Assembly (NCBI RefSeq): GCF_900104025.1
Contig: NZ_FNIQ01000001.1
Coordinates: 372,001 to 436,000, forward strand
From: Geodermatophilus sp. DSM 45219
GTDB lineage: Bacteria > Actinomycetota > Actinomycetes > Mycobacteriales > Geodermatophilaceae
Length of the DNA: 64,000 nucleotides
Reading direction: 5' to 3'
Part shown: positions 52,097 to 62,419 of the stretch, one piece after another
How the letters are laid out: every line of letters begins with the position of its first letter
Numbering within the stretch: the stretch's first letter is position 1
Made by a program: the position numbers and the translations under genes
The notes under the pieces: model-generated
Database searches by the model: none
The model's input: the letters and a program-made list of their open reading frames with translations, nothing else
Told to the model about the DNA's origin: nothing

Positions 52097-52915
52097 GTGG
52101 TGATCGGCCCGGGGCGCGCGCTCGGGGTGGCCGCGCTCGCCGCGGTCGCCCTGGCGTGCGGCGTGCCGTCCGCGGCAGCTCGGGACGCCCCCGAGGTGGG
52201 CTACGACGTCTCCCACCCGCAGTGCGACGACGTCCTCCCCGGCGACCCGGCGTTCGCCGTGGTCGGCGTCAACGGCGGGCTGGCCACCCGGCCCAACCCG
52301 TGCCTGGCCGAGCAGCTGGCGTGGGCGGCGGAGGAGGCCACCGGCGAGGTCCCCGCCCAGCCGGAGGTGCAGCTCTACGTCAACACCGCCAACCCCGGCC
52401 AGGTCCGCGACCTGGTCACCACCTGGCCCACCGGGGGGCTCACCCCCTACGGCCGCTGCGACGGCGACAACAGCCGGGCCTGCTCGTGGCGGTACGGCTG
52501 GGAACGCGCCGCCGTCACCGTGACCGACTTCTTCGTCCCCGCCGCCGTGGACGCCGGGCTCGACCCCGACCCGGCCCGGTACCGCTGGTGGCTCGACGTC
52601 GAGACGACCAACACCTGGCAGACCGGGTCGGCGCCCGCCCGCGCCCGCAACCGCGCGGCGCTGGAGGGGATGACGACCCGGCTGACCGTCATCGGGGCCG
52701 AGGTCGGCCTCTACTCCACCGGCTACCAGTGGCGCCGGATCGCCGGCCCGGTGCCCGCGGACAGCCCGCTGCACGAGCTCGACAGCTGGCTGGCCGGCGC
52801 GACCACCCTGGCCGGCGCCCGCGAGGCCTGCGAGCGCGACCCGCTCGTCGGCGGCGGGCGGGTGGTCCTCACCCAGTACGTCGAGGACGGGTTGGACCAC
52901 GACCACAGCTGCTAG
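52097..52915 (+). CDS. secreted GH25-like / DUF1906-like protein
   Basis: 272 residues. A signal peptide (ALGVAALAAVALACGVPSAA) is followed by VGYDVSHPQCDDVLPGDPAF and FAVVGVNGGLATRPNPCLAE, then WWLDVETTNTWQTGSAPARA, which has the DVE acidic motif of the GH25-type TIM barrel. Two more Cys pairs suggest disulfides. Role in cell-wall turnover is a guess. Confidence 0.72.
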   Translation: MVIGPGRALGVAALAAVALACGVPSAAARDAPEVGYDVSHPQCDDVLPGDPAFAVVGVNGGLATRPNPCLAEQLAWAAEEATGEVPAQPEVQLYVNTANPGQVRDLVTTWPTGGLTPYGRCDGDNSRACSWRYGWERAAVTVTDFFVPAAVDAGLDPDPARYRWWLDVETTNTWQTGSAPARARNRAALEGMTTRLTVIGAEVGLYSTGYQWRRIAGPVPADSPLHELDSWLAGATTLAGAREACERDPLVGGGRVVLTQYVEDGLDHDHSC

Positions 52916-52917
52916 GA

Positions 52918-53028
52918 GGACCTCGTCCTCCCCGTGAAGGACCCCGTCCTCCCCACCCCTCGGAGAAGGACCCCGTCCTCCTCACCGCTCGCAGGCTCGC
53001 GGTGAGCCTCTGGACGGGGCCGGCCCTG
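52918..53028. repeat. dispersed palindromic repeat R1, copy d (double)
   Basis: GAAGGACCCCGTCCTCC occurs twice, the second followed by the full hairpin partner CGCTCGCAGGCTCGCGGTGA and GGACGGGGCC. It lies between two genes on the same strand. Confidence 0.7.
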
Positions 53029-53122
53029 GACGAGGCCGTTCCAGCACGCCACCGTGCCCGCGGCGGGCCCGAGGGTTCCCGGAGCCTGGTGCTCGCCTCC
53101 CCGCCGGGTCAGGATGCCTGTC

Positions 53123-54532
53123 GTGTCGGTCGACGATGACCCCGGTCCCCCCTCCCCTCCTGCGCGACTGCGGGTGGCCGTCGTCGGCGCCGGCCCCGCC
53201 GGCATCTACACCGCCGAGGCGCTGACCAGGCAGCAGGAGGTCCCCGTCGCCGTCGACCTCATCGACCGGCTGCCGACGCCGTTCGGCCTGGTGCGGCACG
53301 GCATCGCCCCCGACCACCCCAAGATGCGGGCCATCCGCGACACGCTGCACCGGGCGCTGGACCACCCGGCGGTGCGCTTCGTCGGCAACGTCGAGATCGG
53401 CCGGGACCTGTCCTGCCGCGACCTGCACGCCGCGGTCGACGCCGTCGTCTACACCTACGGCGCCGCACTCGACCGCCAGCTGGCGATCCCCGGTGAGGAC
53501 CTCCCCGGCAGCCTGGCCGCGACCGAGCTGGTCGCCTGGTACACCGGCCACCCCGACGCCGACCGGTCGACGGTGGAGACGGCGCTGGCGCGGGCCCGCT
53601 CGGTCGTCGTGGTGGGCGTCGGCAACGTGGCGCTCGACGTCGCCCGCGTGCTGGCCCGCACCCCGGCCGAGCTCGAGCCGACCGACATGCCGCAGCACGT
53701 GCTCGACACCCTGGCCGCGGCCCCGGTGGAGGCGGTCACCGTGCTGGGTCGCCGGGGTCCGGTCCAGGCCACCTTCACCACCCAGGAGCTGCGCGAGCTC
53801 GGCGAGCTGGCCGAGGCCGACGTGCTGGTCGACCCGGCCGACCTGGAGCTGGACGGCGCGGCCGAGGAGCGGGCGGCTACCGACCGGGTGGTGTCCCGGA
53901 ACCTGGCGGTGCTGCGGGAGTGGGCCGGCCACGTGCCGCGACCGGGCCGGGCGACGGTGACGCTGCGCTTCTTCTCCCGCCCGGTGCGGCTGCTCGGCGA
54001 GGACCGGGTCACCGGCGTCGAGGTCGAGCGCACCGTGGTCGACCAGGACGGCCGGGCCTCGGGGACCGGCGAGACGGCCGTCCTGCCCGCCGACCTCGTC
54101 GTCCGCTCGGTCGGCTACCGCGGCGGCGAGCTGCCCGAGCTGCCGCTGGACCCGCACCGCGGGACGGTCCCCAACGAGCTGGGCCGGGTGCTGCGCGGCG
54201 GGGAGCCCGCGCCCGGCGAGTACGTGGCGGGGTGGATCAAGCGCGGGCCCACCGGCGTCGTGGGCACCAACAAGCACGACGCCCGGGAGACGGTGGCCAC
54301 GCTGCTGGCCGACGTCGCGGCCGGCGTCGTCCGTCCCGGCGGCGGCGGCGCGGACGACCTCGTCGCGGCGCTGCGCGCCACGGGTGCCGACCCGGTGCTG
54401 CTGGAGGACTGGCGGGCCATCGACGCCGCCGAGGTCGCGCTCGGCGCCACCCGCGGGCGGGCCCGCACGACGCTGCACGAGTGGGAGACGCTGCTGGCGG
54501 CGGTGAAGGAGGCGGCCGCCCGCACCCGCTGA
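53123..54532 (+). CDS. ferredoxin/flavodoxin--NADP+ reductase (FprA-like)
   Basis: 469 residues, glutathione-reductase-type adrenodoxin-reductase family. FAD-binding RVAVVGAGPAGIYTAEALT, then LPTPFGLVRHGIAPDHPKMR, NADP-binding VVVVGVGNVALDVARVLART and GRRGPVQATFT, and WIKRGPTGVVGTNKHDARET, all family signatures. It feeds electrons to ferredoxins and cytochromes P450. The GTG at 53123 has AGGA 8 bp ahead; an ATG at 53114 is also possible. Confidence 0.94.
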   Translation: MSVDDDPGPPSPPARLRVAVVGAGPAGIYTAEALTRQQEVPVAVDLIDRLPTPFGLVRHGIAPDHPKMRAIRDTLHRALDHPAVRFVGNVEIGRDLSCRDLHAAVDAVVYTYGAALDRQLAIPGEDLPGSLAATELVAWYTGHPDADRSTVETALARARSVVVVGVGNVALDVARVLARTPAELEPTDMPQHVLDTLAAAPVEAVTVLGRRGPVQATFTTQELRELGELAEADVLVDPADLELDGAAEERAATDRVVSRNLAVLREWAGHVPRPGRATVTLRFFSRPVRLLGEDRVTGVEVERTVVDQDGRASGTGETAVLPADLVVRSVGYRGGELPELPLDPHRGTVPNELGRVLRGGEPAPGEYVAGWIKRGPTGVVGTNKHDARETVATLLADVAAGVVRPGGGGADDLVAALRATGADPVLLEDWRAIDAAEVALGATRGRARTTLHEWETLLAAVKEAAARTR

Positions 54533-54533
54533 A

Positions 54534-54600
54534 CGAGGACCCCCTTGCCCCCCACTGCTCGCAAGCTCGCAGCGGGCCCCTGCAAGGGGGCCGTGGGCGT
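54534..54600. repeat. dispersed palindromic repeat R1, copy e
   Basis: GACCCCCTTGCC, CTCGCAAGCTCGCAGCGGGC and CCTGCAAGGGGGCC form a hairpin between convergent genes, so it probably terminates transcription here. Confidence 0.65.
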
Positions 54601-54624
54601 GGGTGTTTCCTCCTGTGTCGGCGG

Positions 54625-55734
54625 TCAGGTGAGCTCGCGCAGCAGCTCCCGCGCCCGCTCCTCGGTCCCGGCGGCGACGAAGCGGATCAGCCTCTCGGTG
54701 TCCGGCCGCAGGTGCAGCGGGTCGCCGTCCGGGTCGAGCGCGACCCCTCCGGCCGCGGCGAGGAGGGCCAGCCCGCCGGCGACGTCGTGCACGTGCGTGC
54801 CGCTGCGGTCGAGGTTCTGCCAGGCGCCCGCGGCACCGTCGGCGACCAGGCAGACGTCGACGGCGGTGCAGCCGGTGACCCGTACGCGGCGCGCGCTCCG
54901 CGGGACCTGCACGGCCGACCCGGACGGCGCGGTGGGCGCGACGACGGTCCCGGCGTCCCGCGGGCGCACCGGCACCCCGTCGCGGTGCGCCCCGGACCCC
55001 ACCGCGCCGGACCACCGGCGGCCGGAGGAGAGGTCGGCCACCAGGCCGGCGACCGGGCGGCCGTCCCGGACGAGCGCGGCGGAGAACGCCCACGGCGCCA
55101 GTCCGGCCCGGAAGTTGCCGGTGCCGTCGAGCGGGTCGAGCACCACCCACGGCTCGTCGCCGGGGACCGGCCGGTCGGAGCGCTCCTCGCTCAGCACGGT
55201 CACCCCCAGCGGGCGCAGCGCGCGCGCCGCGGCCAGGTGCGCGGCCTCGTCGGCACCGAGCGACGGGCTGCCGTCGGACTTGGTGGTGTCCTGGCCGGCG
55301 TCGCGGGCCAGCGCCACGGCCACCTCGACCCGGGTGGCGGCGAGCGCGGCGGCGTGCAGGAACCGGTCGGTCAGCGGGGCGCCGTCCGGCGGCGGGGGCA
55401 CCGCCAGCCGGTCGTCGTCGTGCCCGTCCCGCACCCGCTCGCAGCCCCAGGCCGCCGCGGCGGCGACCACGGCCGGGTGGTCGGCCCGGACGCCGAGCCG
55501 GCGGACCAGGACGGCCTCGGCCACGCCGTCGTCCGCCCACTGCCGCCGCAGCAGCCCGGACAGCCCCGAGCCGTCGACGAGCAGCCGCTGACCCGGGTCG
55601 AGCAGTGCCGTGGCCAGCGCCGCGACCGGCACGCGCAGCCGCTCGGCGGCGGCGCGGACCTCGGCGCCGCCGGTGGCGACCCGGAGCGCGGCCGGGTGCG
55701 GTCCGGCCGGCCAGGCCGCCTCCGGCTCAGCCAC
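54625..55734 (-). CDS. inositol monophosphatase-like protein with N-terminal extension
   Basis: 369 residues. Residues 130-369 are an IMPase domain: [80 protein letters not shown] (metal site DPLDGT) and [19 protein letters not shown]. Residues 1-110 ([35 protein letters not shown]) are not part of the family and look like a separate helical domain. The substrate could be inositol phosphate, fructose-1,6-bisphosphate or PAP. The start overlaps the ppc stop by 8 bp. Confidence 0.82.
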   Translation of the reverse strand: MAEPEAAWPAGPHPAALRVATGGAEVRAAAERLRVPVAALATALLDPGQRLLVDGSGLSGLLRRQWADDGVAEAVLVRRLGVRADHPAVVAAAAAWGCERVRDGHDDDRLAVPPPPDGAPLTDRFLHAAALAATRVEVAVALARDAGQDTTKSDGSPSLGADEAAHLAAARALRPLGVTVLSEERSDRPVPGDEPWVVLDPLDGTGNFRAGLAPWAFSAALVRDGRPVAGLVADLSSGRRWSGAVGSGAHRDGVPVRPRDAGTVVAPTAPSGSAVQVPRSARRVRVTGCTAVDVCLVADGAAGAWQNLDRSGTHVHDVAGGLALLAAAGGVALDPDGDPLHLRPDTERLIRFVAAGTEERARELLRELT

Positions 55735-58522
55735 TGTTGCGCAGGGCCGTGGCGATGCCGTTGATGGTCAGCTGGATGTTGCGGCGGACCAGCTCGTCGT
55801 CGTCTCCACCCCGGCGCCGGCGCAGCATCTCCACCTGCAGGTGGTGCAGGGGCTCCAGGTACGGGAACCGGTTGCGGATCGACCGCGCGAGCGAGGGGTT
55901 GTCGGCCAGCAGCCGGTCGTCGCCGGTGACCGCGAGCAGCATCCGGCAGCTGCGCCCGTGCTCGGCGGTGAGCTGGTCGAACACCCGGTGCCGCAGCGCC
56001 TCGTCGGGCACCAGCCCGGCGTAGCGGGCGGCGAGGTCGAGGTCGGTCTTGGCCAGCACCATGCCCATGTTGGACAGCATCGTGCGGAACCACGGCCAGC
56101 GCCTGTGCAGTGCCTGCAGCCGGGCGAGCCGTGCCGGGTCGCCCGCGACCCAGCTCTCCAAGGCCGACCCGGTGCCGTACCAGCCGGGCAGCATGATCCG
56201 CGCCTGCGACCAGCTGAACACCCACGGGATCGCGCGCAGGTCGGCGATGGAGTCCCCGGCCTTGCGCGACGGCGGGCGGCTGCCGATGTTCAGCTCGGCC
56301 AGCTCGCCGATCGGGGTGGCCGCGCGGAACCACTCCACGAAGCCCGGCGTCTCGTGCACCAGCGCCCGGTAGGCCTGCTGCGCCCGGGCGGCGAGGTCGT
56401 CGAGCAGCGCGTAGGCGGGCTCGGCGTCGTCCCCCAGGTTCTCGGTGTCGAGCAGGCTGGCCTCCAGCGTGGCGGCGACCATGGCCTCCAGGTTGCGCCG
56501 GGCTCGGTCGGGTTCGGCGTACTTGGCGGCGATGACCTCGCCCTGCTCGGTGATCCGCAGCTGGCCGGCGACCGCGCCGGGCGGCTGGGCGCGGATCGCG
56601 TCGTAGCTCGGGCCGCCGCCGCGGCCGACCGTTCCCCCGCGGCCGTGGAACAGCCGCAGCCGGACGCCCTCGCGCCGGGCCACCTCGACCAGGGCCAGCT
56701 CCGCCCGGTACAGCGCCCAGTTGGCCGCGAGGTACCCGCCGTCCTTGTTGCTGTCGGAGTAGCCGAGCATCACCTCCTGCACGTCGCCCCGGTTGCGCAG
56801 CAGGGTCCGGTAGAGCGGCTGGCCGAGCACCGCGGCCGTCGTCTCCGCGGCGCGCTGCAGGTCGCCGATCGTCTCGAACAGCGGGGAGATCCCGACCGGG
56901 CAGGTCGGTCCGCCCTCCCCGCCGGGGTCGAGCAGGCCGACCTCCTTGAGCAGGACGGCGACCTCGAGGACGTCGCTCACCGACTCGCACATGCTGATCA
57001 CGTAGTTCGGCACCGCCTGCGGGCCGAGGGCGCGCACCTGGCCGGCGGCGGCGAGCAGCACGTCGAGCTCGCCGCGGGCGAGGTCGGAGAGCGCGGCGTC
57101 CGGGCGCACCAGCGGTCGGCGCATCCGCAGCTCGCCGACCAGCAGCTCGACCCGCTGCTCCTCGCTCAGCGCGGCGTAGTCCGGGCACACCCCGGCCCAG
57201 GCGAGCAGCTCGGCGACCACCTCGGCGTGGACGGCGGAGTTCTGCCGCACGTCCAGCCCGGCCAGGTGGAAGCCGAAGACCTCCACGGACTCGCGCAGCC
57301 GGGCCAGCCGGTCGTCGGCCAGCGCGCCGGCGCCGTGCGTGCGCAGCGAGGCGTCGATCGTGGCGAGGTCGGCCAGCAGCTCCTCGGGTGTCCCGTACGG
57401 CTCGAGGACGGCGTGCGGGGCCTGGCCGGGCACCGACCCGAGCACCCGCTGCGCGGTGGCGGCCAGCCGGGCGTGGACGCCGTGGAGAGCGCGCCGGTAG
57501 GGCTCGTCGGCGCGGAACGGGGAGTCGTCGCCGGAGACCTCGGCGAGGTGCGCGAGCTGGGGCGTCGGCGTGACCAGCCGGTCGGACACCGACAGCTCGT
57601 CGTGCAGCGCCAGCAGCTCGGCCAGGTGGTGACCCAGCGCCGTCTCCGCCTGCCGCGTACTGGCCAGCCGGACGGCGTCGGCGGTGACGAACGGGTTGCC
57701 GTCGCGGTCCCCGCCGATCCACGAGCCGGGCAGCAGCACCGGCCGGTCCAGCCCGGCCGAGGGCCAGCGCTCGCGCAGCGCCCGGCGCAGCTCGGTGTTG
57801 ATCGCCGGGACCACCTCGAACAGCGACAGCTCGTAGTAGCGCAGCGCCTCGTCGATCTCGTCGGCCAGGCGCAGCCGGGACAGCCGCAGCAGCGCCGTCT
57901 GCCACAGGGTGAGCACCGCACGGTGCAGCTCCGCGGTCCATGCCGCGTCGTCGACCTCGCCCGGGATGGAACGGTCACGTCGCCGGATCAGCTCGGTGAT
58001 CTGCCGCTGGACGCGGGAGACCGTGCGGCGGCGGACCTCGGTCGGGTGGGCGGTGACCACCGGGGCGACCAGGGCGCCGGCCAGCTCGCGCGCGACGACG
58101 CCGGGGTCGAGGTGCGCGGCGTCGAGCCGGTCGAACGTGGCCGCCAGGCTGCCCTGCTGCGGTGGGGAGCCCTCGATGCGGTGGAACCGGCGGCGCCGCT
58201 CGTGGTGGACGTCCTCGGCGAGGTTGGCCAGCAGCGAGAAGTGCACGAACGCGCGGATGACGTGGTTGGCCGAGCGGACGTCGAGGCCGCCGAGCCGGGC
58301 GGCGACGTCGGTGCGGTCGACCTCCGAGCGGCGCAGCCGGAAGGCCTCCACGCGGGTGGACTCGACGAGCGCGAGGACGTCGTCCCCCGACTGCTCGCCG
58401 ATCACCTCGCCGAGGACCCGGCCGAGCAGCCGGATGTCCTCCCGGAGCGGGGCGTCGGCGGCGTCGGTCCCGCCTCCCCCGTGGTGGCGCAGGTCCGCGA
58501 CGTCGACGGTGGCTTCGGACAC
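55727..58522 (-). CDS. ppc: phosphoenolpyruvate carboxylase
   Basis: 931 residues. Fixes bicarbonate on PEP to make oxaloacetate for the TCA cycle. [14 protein letters not shown] near 155 carries the catalytic His, [18 protein letters not shown] near 264, [20 protein letters not shown] near 590 and [20 protein letters not shown] near 627 the phosphate-binding Arg residues. The end [13 protein letters not shown] corresponds to the family C-terminal MRNTG. It leads an operon with the IMPase-like gene. Confidence 0.97.
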   Translation of the reverse strand: MSEATVDVADLRHHGGGGTDAADAPLREDIRLLGRVLGEVIGEQSGDDVLALVESTRVEAFRLRRSEVDRTDVAARLGGLDVRSANHVIRAFVHFSLLANLAEDVHHERRRRFHRIEGSPPQQGSLAATFDRLDAAHLDPGVVARELAGALVAPVVTAHPTEVRRRTVSRVQRQITELIRRRDRSIPGEVDDAAWTAELHRAVLTLWQTALLRLSRLRLADEIDEALRYYELSLFEVVPAINTELRRALRERWPSAGLDRPVLLPGSWIGGDRDGNPFVTADAVRLASTRQAETALGHHLAELLALHDELSVSDRLVTPTPQLAHLAEVSGDDSPFRADEPYRRALHGVHARLAATAQRVLGSVPGQAPHAVLEPYGTPEELLADLATIDASLRTHGAGALADDRLARLRESVEVFGFHLAGLDVRQNSAVHAEVVAELLAWAGVCPDYAALSEEQRVELLVGELRMRRPLVRPDAALSDLARGELDVLLAAAGQVRALGPQAVPNYVISMCESVSDVLEVAVLLKEVGLLDPGGEGGPTCPVGISPLFETIGDLQRAAETTAAVLGQPLYRTLLRNRGDVQEVMLGYSDSNKDGGYLAANWALYRAELALVEVARREGVRLRLFHGRGGTVGRGGGPSYDAIRAQPPGAVAGQLRITEQGEVIAAKYAEPDRARRNLEAMVAATLEASLLDTENLGDDAEPAYALLDDLAARAQQAYRALVHETPGFVEWFRAATPIGELAELNIGSRPPSRKAGDSIADLRAIPWVFSWSQARIMLPGWYGTGSALESWVAGDPARLARLQALHRRWPWFRTMLSNMGMVLAKTDLDLAARYAGLVPDEALRHRVFDQLTAEHGRSCRMLLAVTGDDRLLADNPSLARSIRNRFPYLEPLHHLQVEMLRRRRGGDDDELVRRNIQLTINGIATALRNSG

Positions 58523-58647
58523 GCGGTGAGTATCGACCGCCCGTGTGACGCGGTGATGTCGCGCCCGTCCGAGGTGCCTCTCGCGCGCGGAAGGCACCTG
58601 CACGGCAGCGTGTCGCGCCGGCACGCCGCTCCCCCGACGATGGGGAC

Positions 58648-59580
58648 GTGCACCGGATCTCCGCGACCCCTGCCGCCGCCGTGCCCGCCGCCGCCCACGG
58701 GGAGGGCCCGACGTGGGACGCCGGGCGCGGCGAGCTGCTCTGGGTCGACATCACCGCCGGGCTGGTCCGCCGGGCCGCGGTGTCCACCGACGGGGCGCTG
58801 ACCGAGGTCGCCACGCACCGCGGCGGGGACACCGTGGGCGCCGTCGTCCCCGCGGCCGCCGGCGGCTGGCTGCTCGCCGCCGGCGGCGGCTTCACGCACC
58901 TGACCGGGGACGGCGAGGCGCGGGTGCTGCTCACCCTGACCGGCGAGGGCGGCACCGAGGCCGACGGCGGCACCCGCATGAACGACGCGGCCTGCGACCC
59001 GGCCGGCCGGTTCTTCGCCGGCACCATGGCCTTCGACGAGCGGCCCGGCGCGGGCGCCCTCTACCGCCTGGACCTCGACGGCACGGTCACCACGGTCCTC
59101 GACGGCCTGACGGTCTCCAACGGGATCGGTTGGTCCCCCGACGCCCGCACCGTCTACCTCGCCGACTCGGGCCCCGGCGTGGTGCACGCCTTCGACTACG
59201 ACCTCGCGACCGGCGCCTTCGGGACGGGCCGGGTGCTGCTCGAGTTCGACGGGGGCGACGGCGTCGCCGACGGGCTGACCGTCGACGACGACGGCTGCCT
59301 CTGGACGGCGCTGTGGGGCGGCGGGCAGGTGCGCCGCTGGTCGCCCGACGGGGAGCCGCTCGCCGTCGTCGACGTCCCGGTGGAGCAGACCTCCAGCTGC
59401 GCGTTCGCCGGGCCGGGGCGCGACGTGCTGGTGGTGAGCACGTCCGCCCAGGGGCTGGACGACGCCGCGCGGGCCGCCCAGCCCGACGCCGGCCGGCTGT
59501 TCACCGCCCACCCCGGGGTCACCGGCCCGCCGGCGTCCCCGTACCGCGGCCCGCTGGGGGCGCTGCGACAGGAGGGATGA
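58648..59580 (+). CDS. SMP-30/gluconolactonase family protein
   Basis: 310 residues, six-bladed propeller. Metal ligands fit: [20 protein letters not shown] (Glu), [20 protein letters not shown] (Asn), [20 protein letters not shown] (Asn) and [20 protein letters not shown] (Asp). It hydrolyses a sugar lactone. GTG start at 58648, divergent from ppc. Confidence 0.93.
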   Translation: MHRISATPAAAVPAAAHGEGPTWDAGRGELLWVDITAGLVRRAAVSTDGALTEVATHRGGDTVGAVVPAAAGGWLLAAGGGFTHLTGDGEARVLLTLTGEGGTEADGGTRMNDAACDPAGRFFAGTMAFDERPGAGALYRLDLDGTVTTVLDGLTVSNGIGWSPDARTVYLADSGPGVVHAFDYDLATGAFGTGRVLLEFDGGDGVADGLTVDDDGCLWTALWGGGQVRRWSPDGEPLAVVDVPVEQTSSCAFAGPGRDVLVVSTSAQGLDDAARAAQPDAGRLFTAHPGVTGPPASPYRGPLGALRQEG

Positions 59581-59656
59581 GGCCGGCCGACTCGGCATCG
59601 GCTCGACCGGTGGGTTCCGAGGGCCTGTCGTGCGGATCGTGTACGTCACCGCCCTC

Positions 59657-59756
59657 GTCCCAAGGGCGGCTTCAGGGACACCGCGGCAACCGACGGAACA
59701 CAGGGCCATCCCTCCGCTCGCCGATGACCTGTCGCGGGCCGCTCACTTCGGGACGG
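59657..59756 (+). repeat. R3 repeat, copy A (two halves)
   Basis: GTCCCAAGGGCGGC...GGGACAC at 59657-59681 and TGTCGCGGGCCGCTCACTTC-GGGACGG at 59730-59756. It starts the array of R3-separated small genes. Confidence 0.5.
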
Positions 59757-59795
59757 CACCGCTACGGCACGGGGAGACATGGCGATCGGACGGTG

Positions 59796-60803
59796 ATGAC
59801 GGAGTTCAGGAAGTCCGCGCTCGCCGTCCACACCGCCCCGGCACCGATCGACCCCTGGAGCCGGCTGGTCTGCCAGGACGACGGTCCCCTGGTGCTCGCG
59901 GCTCTCGAGTCGAACGCGGCAGTCGGGCCGTGGGTGGTCGTCGACGTCGACAGCGGCACCGCGACCGTGGGGCGCAAGCTGACACCCATCGCTGACGGAC
60001 ACCTCCGGGCAGACGGCAGCGGCCTGCTACTGACCTACCGCGGGCTCACGCCCGTCAGCGTCATCCCGAAGCCACTCGTCGGGACAAGCCGAGGCGCTGG
60101 CCTCGGCACCGGCTAAGATGAGCACGAACAGACGATGCTGGACCTCGGCTCGGGGGTGGCGGTCGTCAGCCGCTGGTTTCGACCGACGTCCAAGCTCATC
60201 AACACCGTGACGGGCGAGGTCCTGCGAAGGCTGCCCGCAGAGCCGCCGTTCTTCCTCCTGCCCACGGCCACGGGTCGTGCCCGCCTATGGGCGCTCGGCA
60301 GTGGAGCCGTCTTCACGCTCGACGAGCGGACATGGCACACGGTCAGCAGGGAGGAGGCGCCGCGTGGGCTGGCGGCTTGCCGGACCCCGCAGGGCACGGT
60401 GGCCGTGCTCGGCATGGTCGATATCGGCCATGACGAGAGCTTCGGTCACGCGCTGGTGCGCGACGTCGCACCAGGCGGGCTGTTACACAAGTTGCGATCC
60501 CCGTATGCGGGGCTCCGTCTGGCGCTACTCGATGACGACTTGACCGAGGTCGCCTCGGACAAGGCGAGCTGGCTCTGGCAAATACTCCAGGACCCGGATG
60601 TTCGGGGTGCTGTGCGGCTCACTGCCGACAACGCGGGCCGGGTCGTCCTCACGACAGCCCAGGGCCTGGCCCTGGTCGATTCCCCCTCGCTTCGGCTACT
60701 GGGGCAACACCGCACCAGCGCGTGGCCGGTGCCCTGGCGCCGAAGGCCCCGAGCCATCTACTGGTCAGGCGAGCGCGAACTCACCGTCCTCGCTTGGGCC
60801 TAG
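59796..60803 (+). pseudogene. propeller-like hypothetical gene with one in-frame stop
   Basis: One frame runs from an ATG (MTEFRKSALAVHTAPAPIDP) through LVCQDDGPLVLAALESNAAV to a TAA at 60114-60116, and then, without frame change, from DEHEQTMLDLGSGVAVVSRW to WSGERELTVLAWA at 60803. Joined it would be about 335 residues with repeated beta-strand patterns (GRARLWALGSGAVFTLDERT; GTVAVLGMVDIG; RVVLTTAQGLALVDS). A single nonsense change, or translation restart at the ATG at 60135, would explain it. Confidence 0.55.
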
Positions 60804-60887
60804 GTCGCAGAGAACGGGAACGCACACGTCGCAGTGAACCTCCGCCCGGGCGCGGCCGCGCACGTGGTTGAGCACTCAGCCGGCCAG

Positions 60888-61430
60888 TCACCCTCCGCAA
60901 TCCTCGATGTCCCAAAGTGGGCCGCTACAGGACACCGGCAGGCTCGCTCCGTTCCTCCAGTGGCGGACTTGCGACAGCCAGGGAAGACCAAACTGCTGTA
61001 CGGCCTGGACCACCTCCGCCGCCAGCGTCGCGGTGCCGCTATCAGGTGTCAGCCCCCACCACACGTCGTCGTGTTTGGGCATCAGTTCGCCCAGTCGCAT
61101 GTAGGTTCCTACGGGACCCTGCACTGTGGCCGAGGGCTTGCCCCACCACGGCCGCCATCGTTCCCTCCACGCCGCCTTGCTGATCACAGCCAGGTTCACG
61201 GTGAAGCGAGCTCCCGCTGCAGTGTTGGACCGGGAACCCTGAAAGCCCACGAGCAGGTAGTGGTCCGGGTCCGGCAAGACGAAGTTGGCCGAGGAGCCCG
61301 TCATGCCCAGGTCGCGGAGCGCGGGGGCAATCTCCTGCCGAAGCATTCGCTTGTACCGATCCGGTGCGAGGGCCACACGCGCATGGTGAACGATGGCTGC
61401 GTGGGGCACCGGGAGAGGCGCCTCCTTCAT
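60888..61430 (-). CDS. DUF4304-like hypothetical protein
   Basis: 180 residues. DRYKRMLRQEIAPALRDLGM is the DUF4304 start, followed by DHYLLVGFQGSRSNTAAGAR, FTVNLAVISKAAWRERWRPW and MPKHDDVWWGLTPDSGTATL. Its last ten codons (SGPLWDIEDCGG) lie in R3 copy B, so the repeat supplies the C-terminus. It sits between copies B and C. Confidence 0.72.
   Translation of the reverse strand: MKEAPLPVPHAAIVHHARVALAPDRYKRMLRQEIAPALRDLGMTGSSANFVLPDPDHYLLVGFQGSRSNTAAGARFTVNLAVISKAAWRERWRPWWGKPSATVQGPVGTYMRLGELMPKHDDVWWGLTPDSGTATLAAEVVQAVQQFGLPWLSQVRHWRNGASLPVSCSGPLWDIEDCGG
60908..60935 (+). repeat. R3 repeat, copy B
   Basis: TGTCCC, core AAAGTGGGCCGCTAC, then AGGACAC. A second part (GGCAGGCTCGC) follows. 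Confidence 0.65.
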
Positions 61431-61437
61431 CCCCTCG

Positions 61438-61500
61438 TGTCCCAGAGTGGGCCGCTCCGGGGCACCGGCCGTGCTCGCCGTGAAGGCGGCCTGTGGGCAC
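61438..61500 (+). repeat. R3 repeat, copy C
   Basis: TGTCCCAGAGTGGGCCGCTC, CGGGGCAC, then CTCGCCGTGAAGGCGGCC and TGTGGGCAC: both halves of the full R3 unit of about 65 bp. Confidence 0.65.
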
Positions 61501-61529
61501 TGGTCCACAGCGCCCCGGCGGGTACCCGA

Positions 61530-61727
61530 TCAAACCCGCCCGTAGCGGAGGCGACACATGTCGGTGTCGTCCCGCTTGTCGTGGTCCTCTTCCCAGATGC
61601 ACTGGGCGCAAGCCGTCAAGTCGGTCTGCTCTGGCCGTGGATGGAGCCGGGTCGAATGTCCACAGCGCGGACACCGCACGTCGTCGGGCTCGTCCGGTTG
61701 CCCTCTCTTTCTGGGCCAGAATCGCAC
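61530..61727 (-). CDS. small zinc-ribbon-like protein
   Basis: 65 residues. VRCPRCGHSTRLHPRPEQTD followed by TACAQCIWEEDHDKRDD: two CxxC pairs 20 residues apart, a probable zinc ribbon. It lies alone between R3 copies C and D. Confidence 0.55.
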   Translation of the reverse strand: MRFWPRKRGQPDEPDDVRCPRCGHSTRLHPRPEQTDLTACAQCIWEEDHDKRDDTDMCRLRYGRV

Positions 61728-61789
61728 TGCGCGAGGCTAGTAGAGGGGGATCGCCAGGGTCGCCCTGGGACGACGAACGCGCAGACCGC

Positions 61790-61816
61790 GTCCCTGACTG
61801 GGCCGCTTTGGGACGC
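61790..61816 (+). repeat. R3 repeat, copy D
   Basis: GTCCCTGACTGGGCCGCTTT followed by GGGACGC. Confidence 0.55.
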
Positions 61817-62142
61817 ACCAATTGATGACGCGGCGGGCCGCTGCGTGCTGCCAGAATTGGATGCGCCGACGGGGTTGGTGGCCCGACGGCCTTGGCCGCA
61901 GCCTCGGCGCATGGGTTGCCACGCCTGGCCCATGCGTCCGTTGTGGAGGGGAGCTGCCCGTTCGAGCCGGGCCTGCGCAGGCACCCGGGGTGGGCGCGCC
62001 GGAACTCTCCAACGCCCACCCCGGCCACCGCTCATCTCGGCACGGCAGCCCCTGAATGGCCCGTTCGAGGCGCCGGCGTCGGCCCGGTCAGAGGGCGGCC
62101 CCAGAGGGCACGAGAGGGCGTCCTCGGTTGCACTCGGCAGTC
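61817..62142. other. gap with no supported gene
   Basis: Only Arg/Pro-rich frames are open on either strand. A weak R3-like stretch (CCTGAATGGCCCGTTCGAGG) lies near 62050. Confidence 0.3.
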
Positions 62143-62163
62143 ATGCACCGCAAGGTGACGATC

Positions 62164-62391
62164 ATGGAGCCGGATTCCGGGGATCGTCCGGGTCAGGCAC
62201 GGGACGAGGCCGGGTCTTCTCGCAGCCGACCCCGACCCCTGTTGTGGATGGTGTTGGTTCCTGCCGCGCTGTCCGCCGTGCTCTTCGCGAACAGTTGGTG
62301 GTCTAACAGCGGGTCCTGGCCAGACTGGGTGTACGTCCTGCTCCTGGCGGGGTCGCTGGCCCTCGTCGTTGTGACGGTCGCTCAACGATGA
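62164..62391 (+). CDS. small two-helix membrane protein
   Basis: 75 residues. A polar head of about 24 residues is followed by PLLWMVLVPAALSAVLFANS and WPDWVYVLLLAGSLALVVVT. An ATG at 62143 would add seven residues. Unrecognised. Confidence 0.5.
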   Translation: MEPDSGDRPGQARDEAGSSRSRPRPLLWMVLVPAALSAVLFANSWWSNSGSWPDWVYVLLLAGSLALVVVTVAQR

Positions 62392-62419
62392 AGAGCAAAG
62401 GCCAGGCGGCAGTAGCCCG

